A stretch of DNA of 7,911 bases from Acidobacteriota bacterium (GTDB lineage Bacteria; Acidobacteriota; Aminicenantia; UBA2199). The stretch's first letter is position 1; every line of letters begins with the position of its first letter. The position numbers were made by a program, and so were the translations under genes. Positions 1 to 5,911 of the stretch are shown here, in pieces. The stretch spans positions 1 to 7,911 of the forward strand of contig JAKAGC010000159.1 of NCBI GenBank assembly GCA_021817755.1, read 5' to 3'. Below the pieces are notes generated by a model, which was given only the letters and a program-made list of their open reading frames with translations, was not told the origin of the DNA and searched no databases.

Positions 1-685
1 TACCCCAATATTTCTACTCAATGGTCCTTTCTCTGTATTTATGTTCCCCCTCGTATTCCTGCTCGTCTATTTTAAAATGGATCCCAAATTTACACAGTTT
101 GTAGATTCCGCATTAAAATCAGTAAATCCAATGATTCCAATCCTGATGTGCACTGCTTTCATGCTACTCAGTGCGGCTATAAATGGGATTGCCTCTTCCA
201 CATTCTCCAGGGAAGGAGAGCAATTCTGGATTTCTAAAATCATTCCCGTTTCCTGGAAACACCAATGTATGGGGAAAATTCTTCATTCATTTTCAATTGC
301 TTTTACCGGAATACTTACCACATCGGCAGTTCTGATTCTATACAAAGTACAGCTCAAAATATTACTTGCTTCGGTTTTAATTGCAATTATCGCATCCATG
401 TTTTTTATTTTATACGGAATGATTATCGATCTCAGAAGCCCCCTTTTAAATTGGACAGAACCCCAAAAAGCAATGAAAAAGAACGGAAATGTTCTTTTTA
501 CGACCTTTACAAGCATTGCAATTATCGCCGGCATCATTTATGGAGTATATCAATTAACCATAAGAGAAGTACCGTTTATAGTGACTTATTTACTATTAAT
601 TTTCATTTTCGGGGGTGGTGCGTATTTCCTTTCCCAATTTCTTCTTAAATTCGCTAAGCAACGGTACCCCGCTATAGAAATTTAA
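1..685 (+). CDS. ABC exporter permease (putative ABC exporter family), C-terminal part, 5' end cut by window
   Basis: Membrane subunit of an ABC-type exporter; only the last 227 residues are visible. The reading frame (first full codon at base 2) is open to the left edge, and 13 in-frame residues precede the first Met at 41, so that Met is probably internal. I see about six hydrophobic segments. Between them is a cytosolic stretch with Ser-Arg-Glu-Gly-Glu...Phe-Trp and Lys-Ile-Ile-Pro-Val-Ser, and later Asp-Leu-Arg-Ser-Pro-x-Leu-Asn-Trp followed by Glu-Pro-Gln-Lys-Ala. These motifs are typical, as I recall them, of the large putative ABC permeases of Firmicutes, usually over 500 residues and encoded next to their own ATPase. 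The ATPase gene is therefore expected upstream, outside the window. The substrate cannot be inferred. The protein ends in a short basic tail (Lys-Gln-Arg-Tyr-Pro). Confident of the family, not of the role. Confidence 0.8.
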   Translation, partial: TPIFLLNGPFSVFMFPLVFLLVYFKMDPKFTQFVDSALKSVNPMIPILMCTAFMLLSAAINGIASSTFSREGEQFWISKIIPVSWKHQCMGKILHSFSIAFTGILTTSAVLILYKVQLKILLASVLIAIIASMFFILYGMIIDLRSPLLNWTEPQKAMKKNGNVLFTTFTSIAIIAGIIYGVYQLTIREVPFIVTYLLLIFIFGGGAYFLSQFLLKFAKQRYPAIEI

Positions 686-709
686 CATTTATATAAGAGA
701 AATAAGACT

Positions 710-979
710 ATGAAAGATCTTGAACGCTTTCTTCAAAAAAAAGTTGTCCTGGATACCCGATCCTCATGGCTCTATATAGGAGTAGTCGAAGAAGTAACGG
801 AGAATTCGGTCGTTTTGTCGCAGGTTGATGTACACGACACTTCTGATTCCCGGACCTCTAAAGAATTATATACCCTCGAAAGCAGAGCCACAGGTATTAA
901 ATCCAATAGGGACCGTGTATTTGTTAACCTTGATTATATTGTCAGTTTTTCCCTTCTGGAGGATGTCAAACATTTTTGA
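710..979 (+). CDS. Small conserved-looking protein of 89 residues, function unknown
   Basis: I do not recognise a named family. The protein is short, soluble and has no cysteines. It alternates hydrophobic strands with charged turns: roughly residues 11-17, 20-28 (Leu-Tyr-Ile-Gly-Val-Val-Glu-Glu-Val), 32-39, 50-57, and 69-83 ending Val-Ser-Phe-Ser-Leu-Leu-Glu-Asp-Val. That pattern would fit a small beta-barrel such as an Sm/LSm-like or SH3-like fold; this is inference. It starts 24 bases after the ABC permease stop on the same strand, so it is probably co-transcribed with it. The ribosome site is weak (an AAGAGA-type stretch about 8-14 bases upstream). Its last codons and stop sit inside the terminator hairpin at 958-988, so it is the final gene of its transcript. 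Coding status is supported by the clean frame, the operon spacing and the terminator position. Confidence 0.7.
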   Translation: MKDLERFLQKKVVLDTRSSWLYIGVVEEVTENSVVLSQVDVHDTSDSRTSKELYTLESRATGIKSNRDRVFVNLDYIVSFSLLEDVKHF

Positions 980-1000
980 ACATCCTCCATTCTTTATTTC
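958..1000 (+). terminator. Rho-independent terminator overlapping the stop codon of the small gene
   Basis: Bases 958-966 (GGAGGATGT) are a perfect inverted repeat of 980-988 (ACATCCTCC). An alternative fold pairs 958-970 with 975-988, giving 13 base pairs with one bulged A at 980 and a four-base loop. A T-rich tail (ATTCTTTATTTC) follows on the plus strand. On the minus strand the hairpin is followed by purines, so it serves the rightward transcript, not the acylase gene. The left arm is coding sequence for the last residues of the 710-979 protein. Confidence 0.75.
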
Positions 1001-1016
1001 ATAAATATATTGAAAT

Positions 1017-3428
1017 TTATTCGTGTGTTTTATCAGGAGTGAACATACATTTATATTTTGCTTTCTTAACGATTTCTTCCTTTGAAAACATATCCTCGTG
1101 ATACTTATTTCCCAGGTACAATCGTAATTGATCCGAATAATGAGAGCTGGAAGGAATACCCGATATTCCGGTAGGTATAACTGTAGCGGAAGAATCCCAA
1201 TCGGCAGTAGAATAAACATGCCGCTGAGATGCGCCAAACTCGGATATAAAGGGATCACGGAAGGAATAATTATAAGGGCAAACCGTATGGTAACTGCCTC
1301 CCACTCCATAGGGGCCAATATTAAAATGAAATAACTTGTCCAACCATTTCACACTCCCAAGTGGGTGTTTCAACAATACCCGATGAATTTTTCCCCATTG
1401 CCATGTATCCGGATTGGAGCCGTATTTTGAACGAAGAAATTCAATCGTCTCTTTAAAACTTGATTTAATCCATTTTTCAAAAGACATATCTTTGAACCAG
1501 GCCGATTCCTTGTTTTTCCATACATTCAATATCAGATTTTCCACCAGCAGTTTACTGCCGATGAATTTTTTGTATAATTCATTACCCAGTTCACCTTTCA
1601 CCAAATGTTTTATCATAACCAAATACATTTTTTCGAAAATGACAGCAGCAGAACTTGATTTTTTTAAAGTCCCATCCCAATTGGAAAGAATCTTAATCGC
1701 TTTTCGTTCATGGTCAGACCATGAATTATCTTGTTTCAGAATATTCAGGATATCTCCAAGAAAATGCTCTACATGTTTCGATTTAAAATCCGCCTGCATT
1801 TTTTCAAAGTCTTCCACACCCAACTTATCTTTTGATTCGAGCATTTCCCGGATACGATCAATACGGTTAGGTATATCAAACCAGGAACTTATATAATATT
1901 TATAATCATTACTTACCGTCTTATTATTTGCAGAAGAAACATATCCGCTTTCTGGGTTATATGAATAAGGTAATTCTTCGAAGGGAACAAATCCTGTCCA
2001 GTCATATTCATCGGTGTCACCACGCTGAAGATCAATACCGTTTCCCTTCCGAATGGGAATACCTCCACCCGTTTGCAAACCGATATTTCCATCAACATCT
2101 GCATAAACAAAATTCTGGCTAATAGAGATAAAGGTTTTTAATGCATCCCGGAAATCCTCCCAATTCTTTGCATGATTCAAAAGGTAGACGGAACGCAATT
2201 CATTACTCATTTCATTTCCGATCCAATGCATTGATACCGTTTCTCCATTTCGTTTCCTGAAATCGGAAATCACAGGCCCGCGATGAGTAAATCGTAGTTC
2301 CTTTTCAATAACTTCAGATTTTTTTATTCTGAATATCTCTTTTTTAACAATCATACTCCGCCAGGTTTCATTGAATTTGTATTGATTCGGATTAGCAGGA
2401 GAAATACTCTCTTTGTAAAAATCGATGTCATCCACCATGAGATTGGTCATTCCCCATGCAATACGATTATTATGACCTGAAATTACAAACGGCTGCCCCG
2501 GAAGTATTACACCCGTAACATCCAGGCCGTTTTCTACGAGAACCTTCTGATGAACTTGATACCATAATGCAGGAGCGGATAATTCCAGGTGCATATCATT
2601 CGCAAGAATCGGTTTTCCCGTTAAACTTTTTTTCCCCGATACAGCCCAATTATTACTCCCTTCAAAAACTCCTAACCCTAGATCAACCAATTGATCCGAA
2701 CGTTCCAACAACATACTACGCAAGTCCTTTTCCGTTTCAGTTACCGGGTTTTGTTTAAAATCAGGAAATACTACCGTTTCATGAATTGAATAATCAGGGA
2801 TCATATCTTTGAATTTTTCCTTGTCTACTGTCTGCCCCAGTTCCTGTAATAGCGATTCGGCACTCCATCCCATTGTTAATCCCCAAGCCATATATCCCAC
2901 CAGATTCACCGAGTGAATCGGTTCCCATTTTTCCGGTTTGTATCTTAATAATGTGAATTCAGGAGGCAGATTTGATTCATGTTCCCGGATATAAAGGTTC
3001 ACACCATCTGCGAAGGCTTCCAAGGCTTGTTTTATCCGGGTATCAGAATTAGATAAAATCGCCATTGATTTTTCAGGAATACGCAGGGAACGCATTAATA
3101 TATCCGTATCTAATGCAATGTTTCCGAATAATTCTGACAATCTCCCCGTGGTAACACGACGTAGTAAATCCATTTGCCATAATCGATCCTGAGCCATTAC
3201 ATATCCCACCACGCGATACAAATCTTCTTCCGAATCTGCAAAAATATGCGGTACTGCATATGAATCGCGATACACAACAACAGGTTTCTTTAACCCATTA
3301 AAGACCATATCACGGTTATAATCCGGTAATGCTTTTTTTGAAATATGATTAATATAGAAAAATAATGCGACAGCCAATATAACCAATAATACCAAAACCC
3401 CCGCCAGAATTCGTTTGAACCATTTCAT
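1017..3428 (-). CDS. Penicillin acylase family protein (Ntn-hydrolase), membrane-anchored, 803 residues
   Basis: Amidohydrolase expected to act outside the cytoplasm and to mature by self-cleavage into alpha and beta chains. Residues 5-26 form one hydrophobic segment after Met-Lys-Trp-Phe-Lys-Arg, without a clear signal-peptidase site: an N-terminal anchor or uncleaved signal. The alpha part has the family blocks Tyr-Arg-Asp...Val-Pro-His-Ile (53-62), Gly-Tyr-Val-Met-Ala-Gln-Asp-Arg-Leu-Trp-Gln-Met (75-86) and Gly-Arg-Leu-Ser-Glu-Leu (95-100). Gly257/Ser258-Asn-Asn-Trp is the cleavage site and nucleophile. Counting Ser258 as beta 1, His280 is beta 23, Asn501 (in Ala-Asn-Asn-Lys) beta 244 and Arg522 beta 265, close to known catalytic and oxyanion positions. 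The C-terminal block Gly-Ile-Pro-Ser-Ser-Ser-His-Tyr-Ser-Asp-Gln is present at 757-767. Start 3428 is chosen because AGGAG (3437-3441) precedes it; an in-frame ATG at 3455 lies upstream of that site. Substrate unknown: beta-lactam side chains, N-acyl-homoserine lactones or other amides are all possible. Confidence 0.92.
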   Translation of the reverse strand: MKWFKRILAGVLVLLVILAVALFFYINHISKKALPDYNRDMVFNGLKKPVVVYRDSYAVPHIFADSEEDLYRVVGYVMAQDRLWQMDLLRRVTTGRLSELFGNIALDTDILMRSLRIPEKSMAILSNSDTRIKQALEAFADGVNLYIREHESNLPPEFTLLRYKPEKWEPIHSVNLVGYMAWGLTMGWSAESLLQELGQTVDKEKFKDMIPDYSIHETVVFPDFKQNPVTETEKDLRSMLLERSDQLVDLGLGVFEGSNNWAVSGKKSLTGKPILANDMHLELSAPALWYQVHQKVLVENGLDVTGVILPGQPFVISGHNNRIAWGMTNLMVDDIDFYKESISPANPNQYKFNETWRSMIVKKEIFRIKKSEVIEKELRFTHRGPVISDFRKRNGETVSMHWIGNEMSNELRSVYLLNHAKNWEDFRDALKTFISISQNFVYADVDGNIGLQTGGGIPIRKGNGIDLQRGDTDEYDWTGFVPFEELPYSYNPESGYVSSANNKTVSNDYKYYISSWFDIPNRIDRIREMLESKDKLGVEDFEKMQADFKSKHVEHFLGDILNILKQDNSWSDHERKAIKILSNWDGTLKKSSSAAVIFEKMYLVMIKHLVKGELGNELYKKFIGSKLLVENLILNVWKNKESAWFKDMSFEKWIKSSFKETIEFLRSKYGSNPDTWQWGKIHRVLLKHPLGSVKWLDKLFHFNIGPYGVGGSYHTVCPYNYSFRDPFISEFGASQRHVYSTADWDSSATVIPTGISGIPSSSHYSDQLRLYLGNKYHEDMFSKEEIVKKAKYKCMFTPDKTHE

Positions 3429-3436
3429 TTCGGTTA

Positions 3437-3441
3437 CTCCT
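3437..3441 (-). promoter_or_regulatory. Ribosome binding site that fixes the acylase start at 3428
   Basis: On the minus strand AGGAG lies eight bases before the ATG at 3428-3426, whose product begins Met-Lys-Trp-Phe-Lys-Arg and runs straight into the hydrophobic anchor. The longer in-frame start at 3455 lies upstream of this site and almost on the predicted transcription start, so it would lack a leader. Confidence 0.8.
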
Positions 3442-3463
3442 ATTAATAAGTACATGAATTGAC

Positions 3464-3492
3464 ATTTTAAAGCATATTTTCTCTCAATTCAA
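3464..3492 (-). promoter_or_regulatory. Predicted sigma70-type promoter for the acylase gene
   Basis: On the minus strand, TTGAAT (3492-3487) and TAAAAT (3469-3464) are separated by exactly 17 bases, close to the TTGACA/TATAAT consensus. Transcription would start near 3457, leaving a leader of about 28 bases that contains the ribosome site at 3437-3441. The surrounding DNA is very AT-rich, so chance matches are possible, but spacing and placement are right. Confidence 0.55.
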
Positions 3493-3520
3493 GAAAAAAA
3501 ATTATTTATCTCACAAACAT

Positions 3521-3549
3521 TTGACTTCGAACACTTATTGTAGTATATA
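3521..3549 (+). promoter_or_regulatory. Predicted sigma70-type promoter for the ABC-ATPase/GTPase/Fe-S operon
   Basis: TTGACT at 3521-3526 (one mismatch to the -35 consensus) and TATATA at 3544-3549 are 17 bases apart. The start site would fall near 3556, inside the palindrome at 3549-3570, leaving a leader of about 45 bases. The -35 box is 28 bases from the -35 box of the opposing acylase promoter, so this is a compact divergent promoter pair. Confidence 0.65.
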
Positions 3550-3570
3550 AATACTCTAATTAGAGTATTT
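3549..3570. promoter_or_regulatory. Perfect 22-bp palindrome, probable operator
   Basis: The two 11-base halves (AAATACTCTAA and TTAGAGTATTT) are exact reverse complements with no spacer. The element begins at the last base of the -10 box and covers the predicted transcription start, the usual place for a repressor that blocks promoter clearance. The core ACTCTAATTAGAGT does not match an operator class I can name with confidence. I see no regulator gene in the window, so the binding protein would act from elsewhere. A weak RNA hairpin is the alternative reading, but the stem is AT-rich, has no loop spacer and is not followed by a U-run. Confidence 0.6.
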
Positions 3571-3589
3571 TACAATTAAAAAAATAAGA

Positions 3590-3595
3590 AGGAGG
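3590..3595 (+). promoter_or_regulatory. Consensus ribosome binding site of the ABC-ATPase gene
   Basis: AGGAGG lies five bases before the ATG at 3601 and is part of the extended match AAGGAGGT at 3589-3596. It is the strongest ribosome site in the window. It also fixes the start, since no other in-frame start nearby has comparable support. Confidence 0.85.
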
Positions 3596-3600
3596 TCTTT

Positions 3601-4404
3601 ATGATCGAGCAGATCAGTATTATTGGCGGCTTTGGAAAAAATGGCCAACCTGAACCCGTAAAAAGAGTGGATTTTAAAATGGGAGATGTAATAAGCATCG
3701 TTGGACAAACCGGTTCAGGTAAAACAACTCTTATCGATGATATCGAATTATTTGCAAACGAGAATACCCCATCGGGACGAAAAATATTAATTAATGGAGA
3801 AGCCCCGGAATCTCGATTTTCAAATAATGTATCCAACCATCCAATCGCACTCATTACACAGCATACCAATTTTTTATCCGATATGCAGGTATACAAATTT
3901 TTATTAACCCACGCCTCAATCCGTGGAAGTAAAGATCCGTCAGCAATAGTCGAGGAAACAATTGATTTTGCAAACCAATTAACTGGTGAAGCGATCGATT
4001 TGAATTATGCAATGACAGAATTATCAGGTGGACAAACACGGGCTCTATTAATTGCGGATGCAGTTATTATCGGCAATTCACCAATCATCCTCCTGGATGA
4101 GATCGAAAATGCCGGAATTCACCGTACACGAGCTCTTGACCTATTAAAAAGATATGAAAAGATTTTTATCTTTGTTACTCATGATCCACGAATTGCTCTA
4201 CTTTCCGATTGCAGGATCGTGATGAAAAACGGTTCTATGAATGATGTGATAACAACTGGAGTAGAGGAACGAAAAGTCGTAGAAGTCATCAAAGAACTCG
4301 ATGATCTTCTTCTTGATTTTAGGATGCATATTCGCAACGGATCGGTGTTAACCGAAAAGATATTTGAAGACCGTTTAAAATCGGTTAAGTGTCTTAATAA
4401 TTAA
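3601..4404 (+). CDS. ABC-type ATPase without a membrane partner, first gene of a cofactor-maturation-like operon
   Basis: Soluble nucleotide-binding domain of the ABC superfamily, 267 residues. Order of motifs: Walker A Gly-Gln-Thr-Gly-Ser-Gly-Lys-Thr-Thr (35-43), Q-loop Gln87, signature Leu-Ser-Gly-Gly-Gln (141-145), Walker B Ile-Ile-Leu-Leu-Asp-Glu (162-167, catalytic Glu167), and H-loop His194 in Val-Thr-His-Asp. All catalytic elements are intact, so it should hydrolyse ATP as a dimer. About 70 residues follow the H-loop, including an acidic/hydrophobic helical stretch near 222-240, longer than the minimal domain. No permease or binding-protein gene is present; the next genes are a GTPase (13-base gap) and an Fe-S protein, all on the same strand. 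This suggests ATP hydrolysis drives assembly or conformational work rather than transport. The alternative is that it serves a distant permease. Its exact biochemical role is unknown. Confidence 0.88.
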   Translation: MIEQISIIGGFGKNGQPEPVKRVDFKMGDVISIVGQTGSGKTTLIDDIELFANENTPSGRKILINGEAPESRFSNNVSNHPIALITQHTNFLSDMQVYKFLLTHASIRGSKDPSAIVEETIDFANQLTGEAIDLNYAMTELSGGQTRALLIADAVIIGNSPIILLDEIENAGIHRTRALDLLKRYEKIFIFVTHDPRIALLSDCRIVMKNGSMNDVITTGVEERKVVEVIKELDDLLLDFRMHIRNGSVLTEKIFEDRLKSVKCLNN

Positions 4405-4417
4405 ATAGGGGAGTAAG

Positions 4418-5119
4418 ATGAAAGCAATTATCTGTGCAGGTACTCCCACAAGTGGAAAAACCACAGTATTAAAACATGTGATATCCAAATTAAAAAAGAA
4501 AGGCCACCGTTCAGCATTTTTAAAAATCGATGTCCAGTATGCCGATGAAGATACACTTTTTAAAGAAGAGTTTGGAATACCAACGAGAAAAGTTTATTCC
4601 GGGGAATTGTGTCCCGATCATTGCAATGTGATGGTTCTCGGTGATGCCATAGAGTGGGCAGAAAAGGAAGGAGCCGATTTTTTAATCGTTGAAACTGCCG
4701 GGTTGTGTCTACGATGCTCTCCATATATTGAGGGTTCTCTCGGTATCGTGGTACTGGAAGCCACCAGCGGGATGAATCTACCCAGGAAAGTCGGCCCCAT
4801 GCTCTCATTGGCAGATATTGCAGTGGTTACTAAAATCGATTTGATATCTCAAGCAGAACGAGAAGTATTTAGAGCAAGAGTACTCGAAGCAGCTCCTGAA
4901 ATTTCCATAGCTGAAACAGACGCACTCCATGGTATCGGTATCGATCCCATCGTAGAACAATTCTGTAAATCGGAAAGCGTAAATTACCCCCTATATTTAA
5001 GAGGAAACCCACCGGTAGGGACATGTACCATTTGTGTAGGGAAAAAAGAAATTGGATGGAAACAGCATTTCGGTGTTGTCAGACCGCTCGAGAATCAAAA
5101 TTTCTATCGCGGCGAATAA
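4418..5119 (+). CDS. Cysteine-rich HypB/CobW/UreG-like GTPase, putative metallochaperone
   Basis: SIMIBI-class P-loop GTPase, 233 residues. Motifs: Walker A Gly-Thr-Pro-Thr-Ser-Gly-Lys-Thr-Thr (8-16), Lys36/Asp38 in a switch-like segment, Glu92-Thr-Ala-Gly as the switch II/G3 element, Thr138-Lys-Ile-Asp141 as the guanine-specificity motif, and a Leu-His-Gly-Ile-Gly stretch near 170-174 resembling the HypB/CobW G5 region. It carries Cys65-Pro-Asp-His-Cys69 between G1 and G3, Cys97-Leu-Arg-Cys100 directly after ETAG, and Cys203-Thr-Ile-Cys206 near the C-terminus. Thiols near the nucleotide site are how HypB- and CobW-type chaperones hold nickel, zinc or cobalt, so metal binding is likely; which metal is not visible. 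AGGGGAG at 4407-4413 sets the start, and the stop abuts the next gene. It lacks the canonical HypB N-terminal His-rich or CCxxC region and the CobW C-terminal domain, so it is neither orthologue. Confidence 0.85.
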   Translation: MKAIICAGTPTSGKTTVLKHVISKLKKKGHRSAFLKIDVQYADEDTLFKEEFGIPTRKVYSGELCPDHCNVMVLGDAIEWAEKEGADFLIVETAGLCLRCSPYIEGSLGIVVLEATSGMNLPRKVGPMLSLADIAVVTKIDLISQAEREVFRARVLEAAPEISIAETDALHGIGIDPIVEQFCKSESVNYPLYLRGNPPVGTCTICVGKKEIGWKQHFGVVRPLENQNFYRGE

Positions 5120-5121
5120 AT

Positions 5122-5125
5122 GAGG
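5122..5125 (+). promoter_or_regulatory. Ribosome binding site favouring the internal start at 5132
   Basis: GAGG lies six bases before the ATG at 5132. The alternative ATG at 5120 immediately follows the upstream stop and has only a weak GGCG-like match ahead of it. The first G of this site is the last base of the alternative ATG. Stop-to-start spacing of 12 bases or less points to translational coupling in either case. Confidence 0.55.
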
Positions 5126-5131
5126 CGAATA

Positions 5132-5791
5132 ATGAGAATTGAAGAAATAAAATTACCCGATTTAAATTGCGGTGTTTGTGGCTATCGCAGTTGTTCCGAA
5201 TTTTCCAATGGACTCAAAGTAAATCCCCAATTGATCGAACGGTGTATTCATTTAACCCCTGAGAATACAGAGGAGAATATTTCTAAACATTCATGCAAAG
5301 GTTCACCTCAAAGAGGTGATTTAACCTGGAAAGATTCACTCGATAGAGATATCGATTTTTATCTCGAACATTTTCCCGAAGACCCTGGACCAAGAGAAAT
5401 AATCATTCCTCATAATCCAATGATAACCCGGGAACTCGAAGTGAAAAAGGGAGATATTCTCATCGGGCGTCCCCTCGGGATGTCTTGCGGTTGTCCAATT
5501 ACCCATTGCGGGATTGCCATGGACGTTGAACCACGTACCGGTGTAATTGTTTGGTGCGTAACCGGTCCTTTAAATCCAAGACAAGGAAATTATAAAGACC
5601 TTGGTTATTATATCGCCGAAGGTTACGAAGGAATGGTCAAAAACACGAGAACTGAGATTAAAATTGGGATGCGTTATTTTTTCCAACCATTAATGTGTAT
5701 GCTTCAGTGGAGGCACAGTGGACTCGTCAATTTTATAAATAAAACACCGAACGGCTTTCAAATTCGTTTGGAAGGGTTATGGATAGGATAA
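5132..5791 (+). CDS. Fe-S protein: N-terminal 4Fe-4S domain plus C-terminal domain with a second cysteine cluster
   Basis: Soluble protein of 219 residues (223 if started at 5120). The N-terminus holds Cys13-x2-Cys16-x4-Cys21-x16-Cys38 in the context Asn-Cys-Gly-x-Cys-Gly-Tyr-x-Ser-Cys, the pattern of the small 4Fe-4S domain seen in corrinoid iron-sulfur protein large subunits, RnfB and related proteins. After a linker with Cys55, a domain from about residue 75 contains Gly-Arg-Pro-Leu-Gly, then Cys119-Gly-Cys121-Pro-x2-His125-Cys126, then Cys142 and Cys189 near Gln-Trp-Arg-His-Ser-Gly. I do not recognise this domain. Ten cysteines in 219 residues suggest two metal centres. No signal peptide or membrane segment is seen, so it is probably cytosolic. 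It is the last gene of the operon with the ATPase and GTPase, and may be their target, scaffold or electron donor; its reaction is not known to me. Confidence 0.82.
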   Translation: MRIEEIKLPDLNCGVCGYRSCSEFSNGLKVNPQLIERCIHLTPENTEENISKHSCKGSPQRGDLTWKDSLDRDIDFYLEHFPEDPGPREIIIPHNPMITRELEVKKGDILIGRPLGMSCGCPITHCGIAMDVEPRTGVIVWCVTGPLNPRQGNYKDLGYYIAEGYEGMVKNTRTEIKIGMRYFFQPLMCMLQWRHSGLVNFINKTPNGFQIRLEGLWIG

Positions 5792-5809
5792 ATCGTGTTT
5801 TATTAATAT

Positions 5810-5855
5810 AAAAAAAACAATCATGCCCCCCCAAACCAGGGAGGGGGCATGATTG
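5810..5855 (-). terminator. Strong Rho-independent terminator of the RND-TolC transcript
   Basis: Bases 5818-5830 (CAATCATGCCCCC) pair perfectly with 5843-5855 (GGGGGCATGATTG), a 13-bp GC-rich stem with a 12-base loop that can pair partly further. On the minus strand the stem runs directly into eight T residues (5817-5810), a canonical terminator 57 bases beyond the channel gene's stop. On the plus strand the hairpin follows an A-run and has no T-run behind it, so it would stop the rightward operon less efficiently. Confidence 0.88.
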
Positions 5856-5911
5856 TCAACCTAAAATCTTATATATAGGAGATTCTATAAAATTTTAAAA
5901 TTCAATTTTTT

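Noticed and set aside
265..648. Open frames overlapping the ABC permease in other frames, and similar ones inside the acylase, ATPase, GTPase and TolC genes
   Set aside because: They overlap well-supported genes, lack ribosome sites or recognisable domains, and their translations look like shadow frames.
996..1016. Short inverted repeat ATTTCA/TGAAAT as a terminator for the acylase gene
   Set aside because: Only six AT-rich base pairs with a nine-base loop, and no T-run behind it on the minus strand.
3429..3455. Longer N-terminus for the acylase starting at the ATG at 3455
   Set aside because: The AGGAG site at 3437-3441 lies downstream of that ATG and correctly before the one at 3428, and the predicted transcript start near 3457 would leave no leader.
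3549..3570. Palindrome read as an attenuator or riboswitch stem
   Set aside because: The arms meet with no loop bases, the stem is AT-rich, no U-run follows and the leader is too short for an aptamer; an operator explains it better.
5798..5813. TTTTAT/ATAAAA hairpin after the Fe-S gene as a plus-strand terminator
   Set aside because: All-AT stem, too weak, and followed by A rather than T residues.
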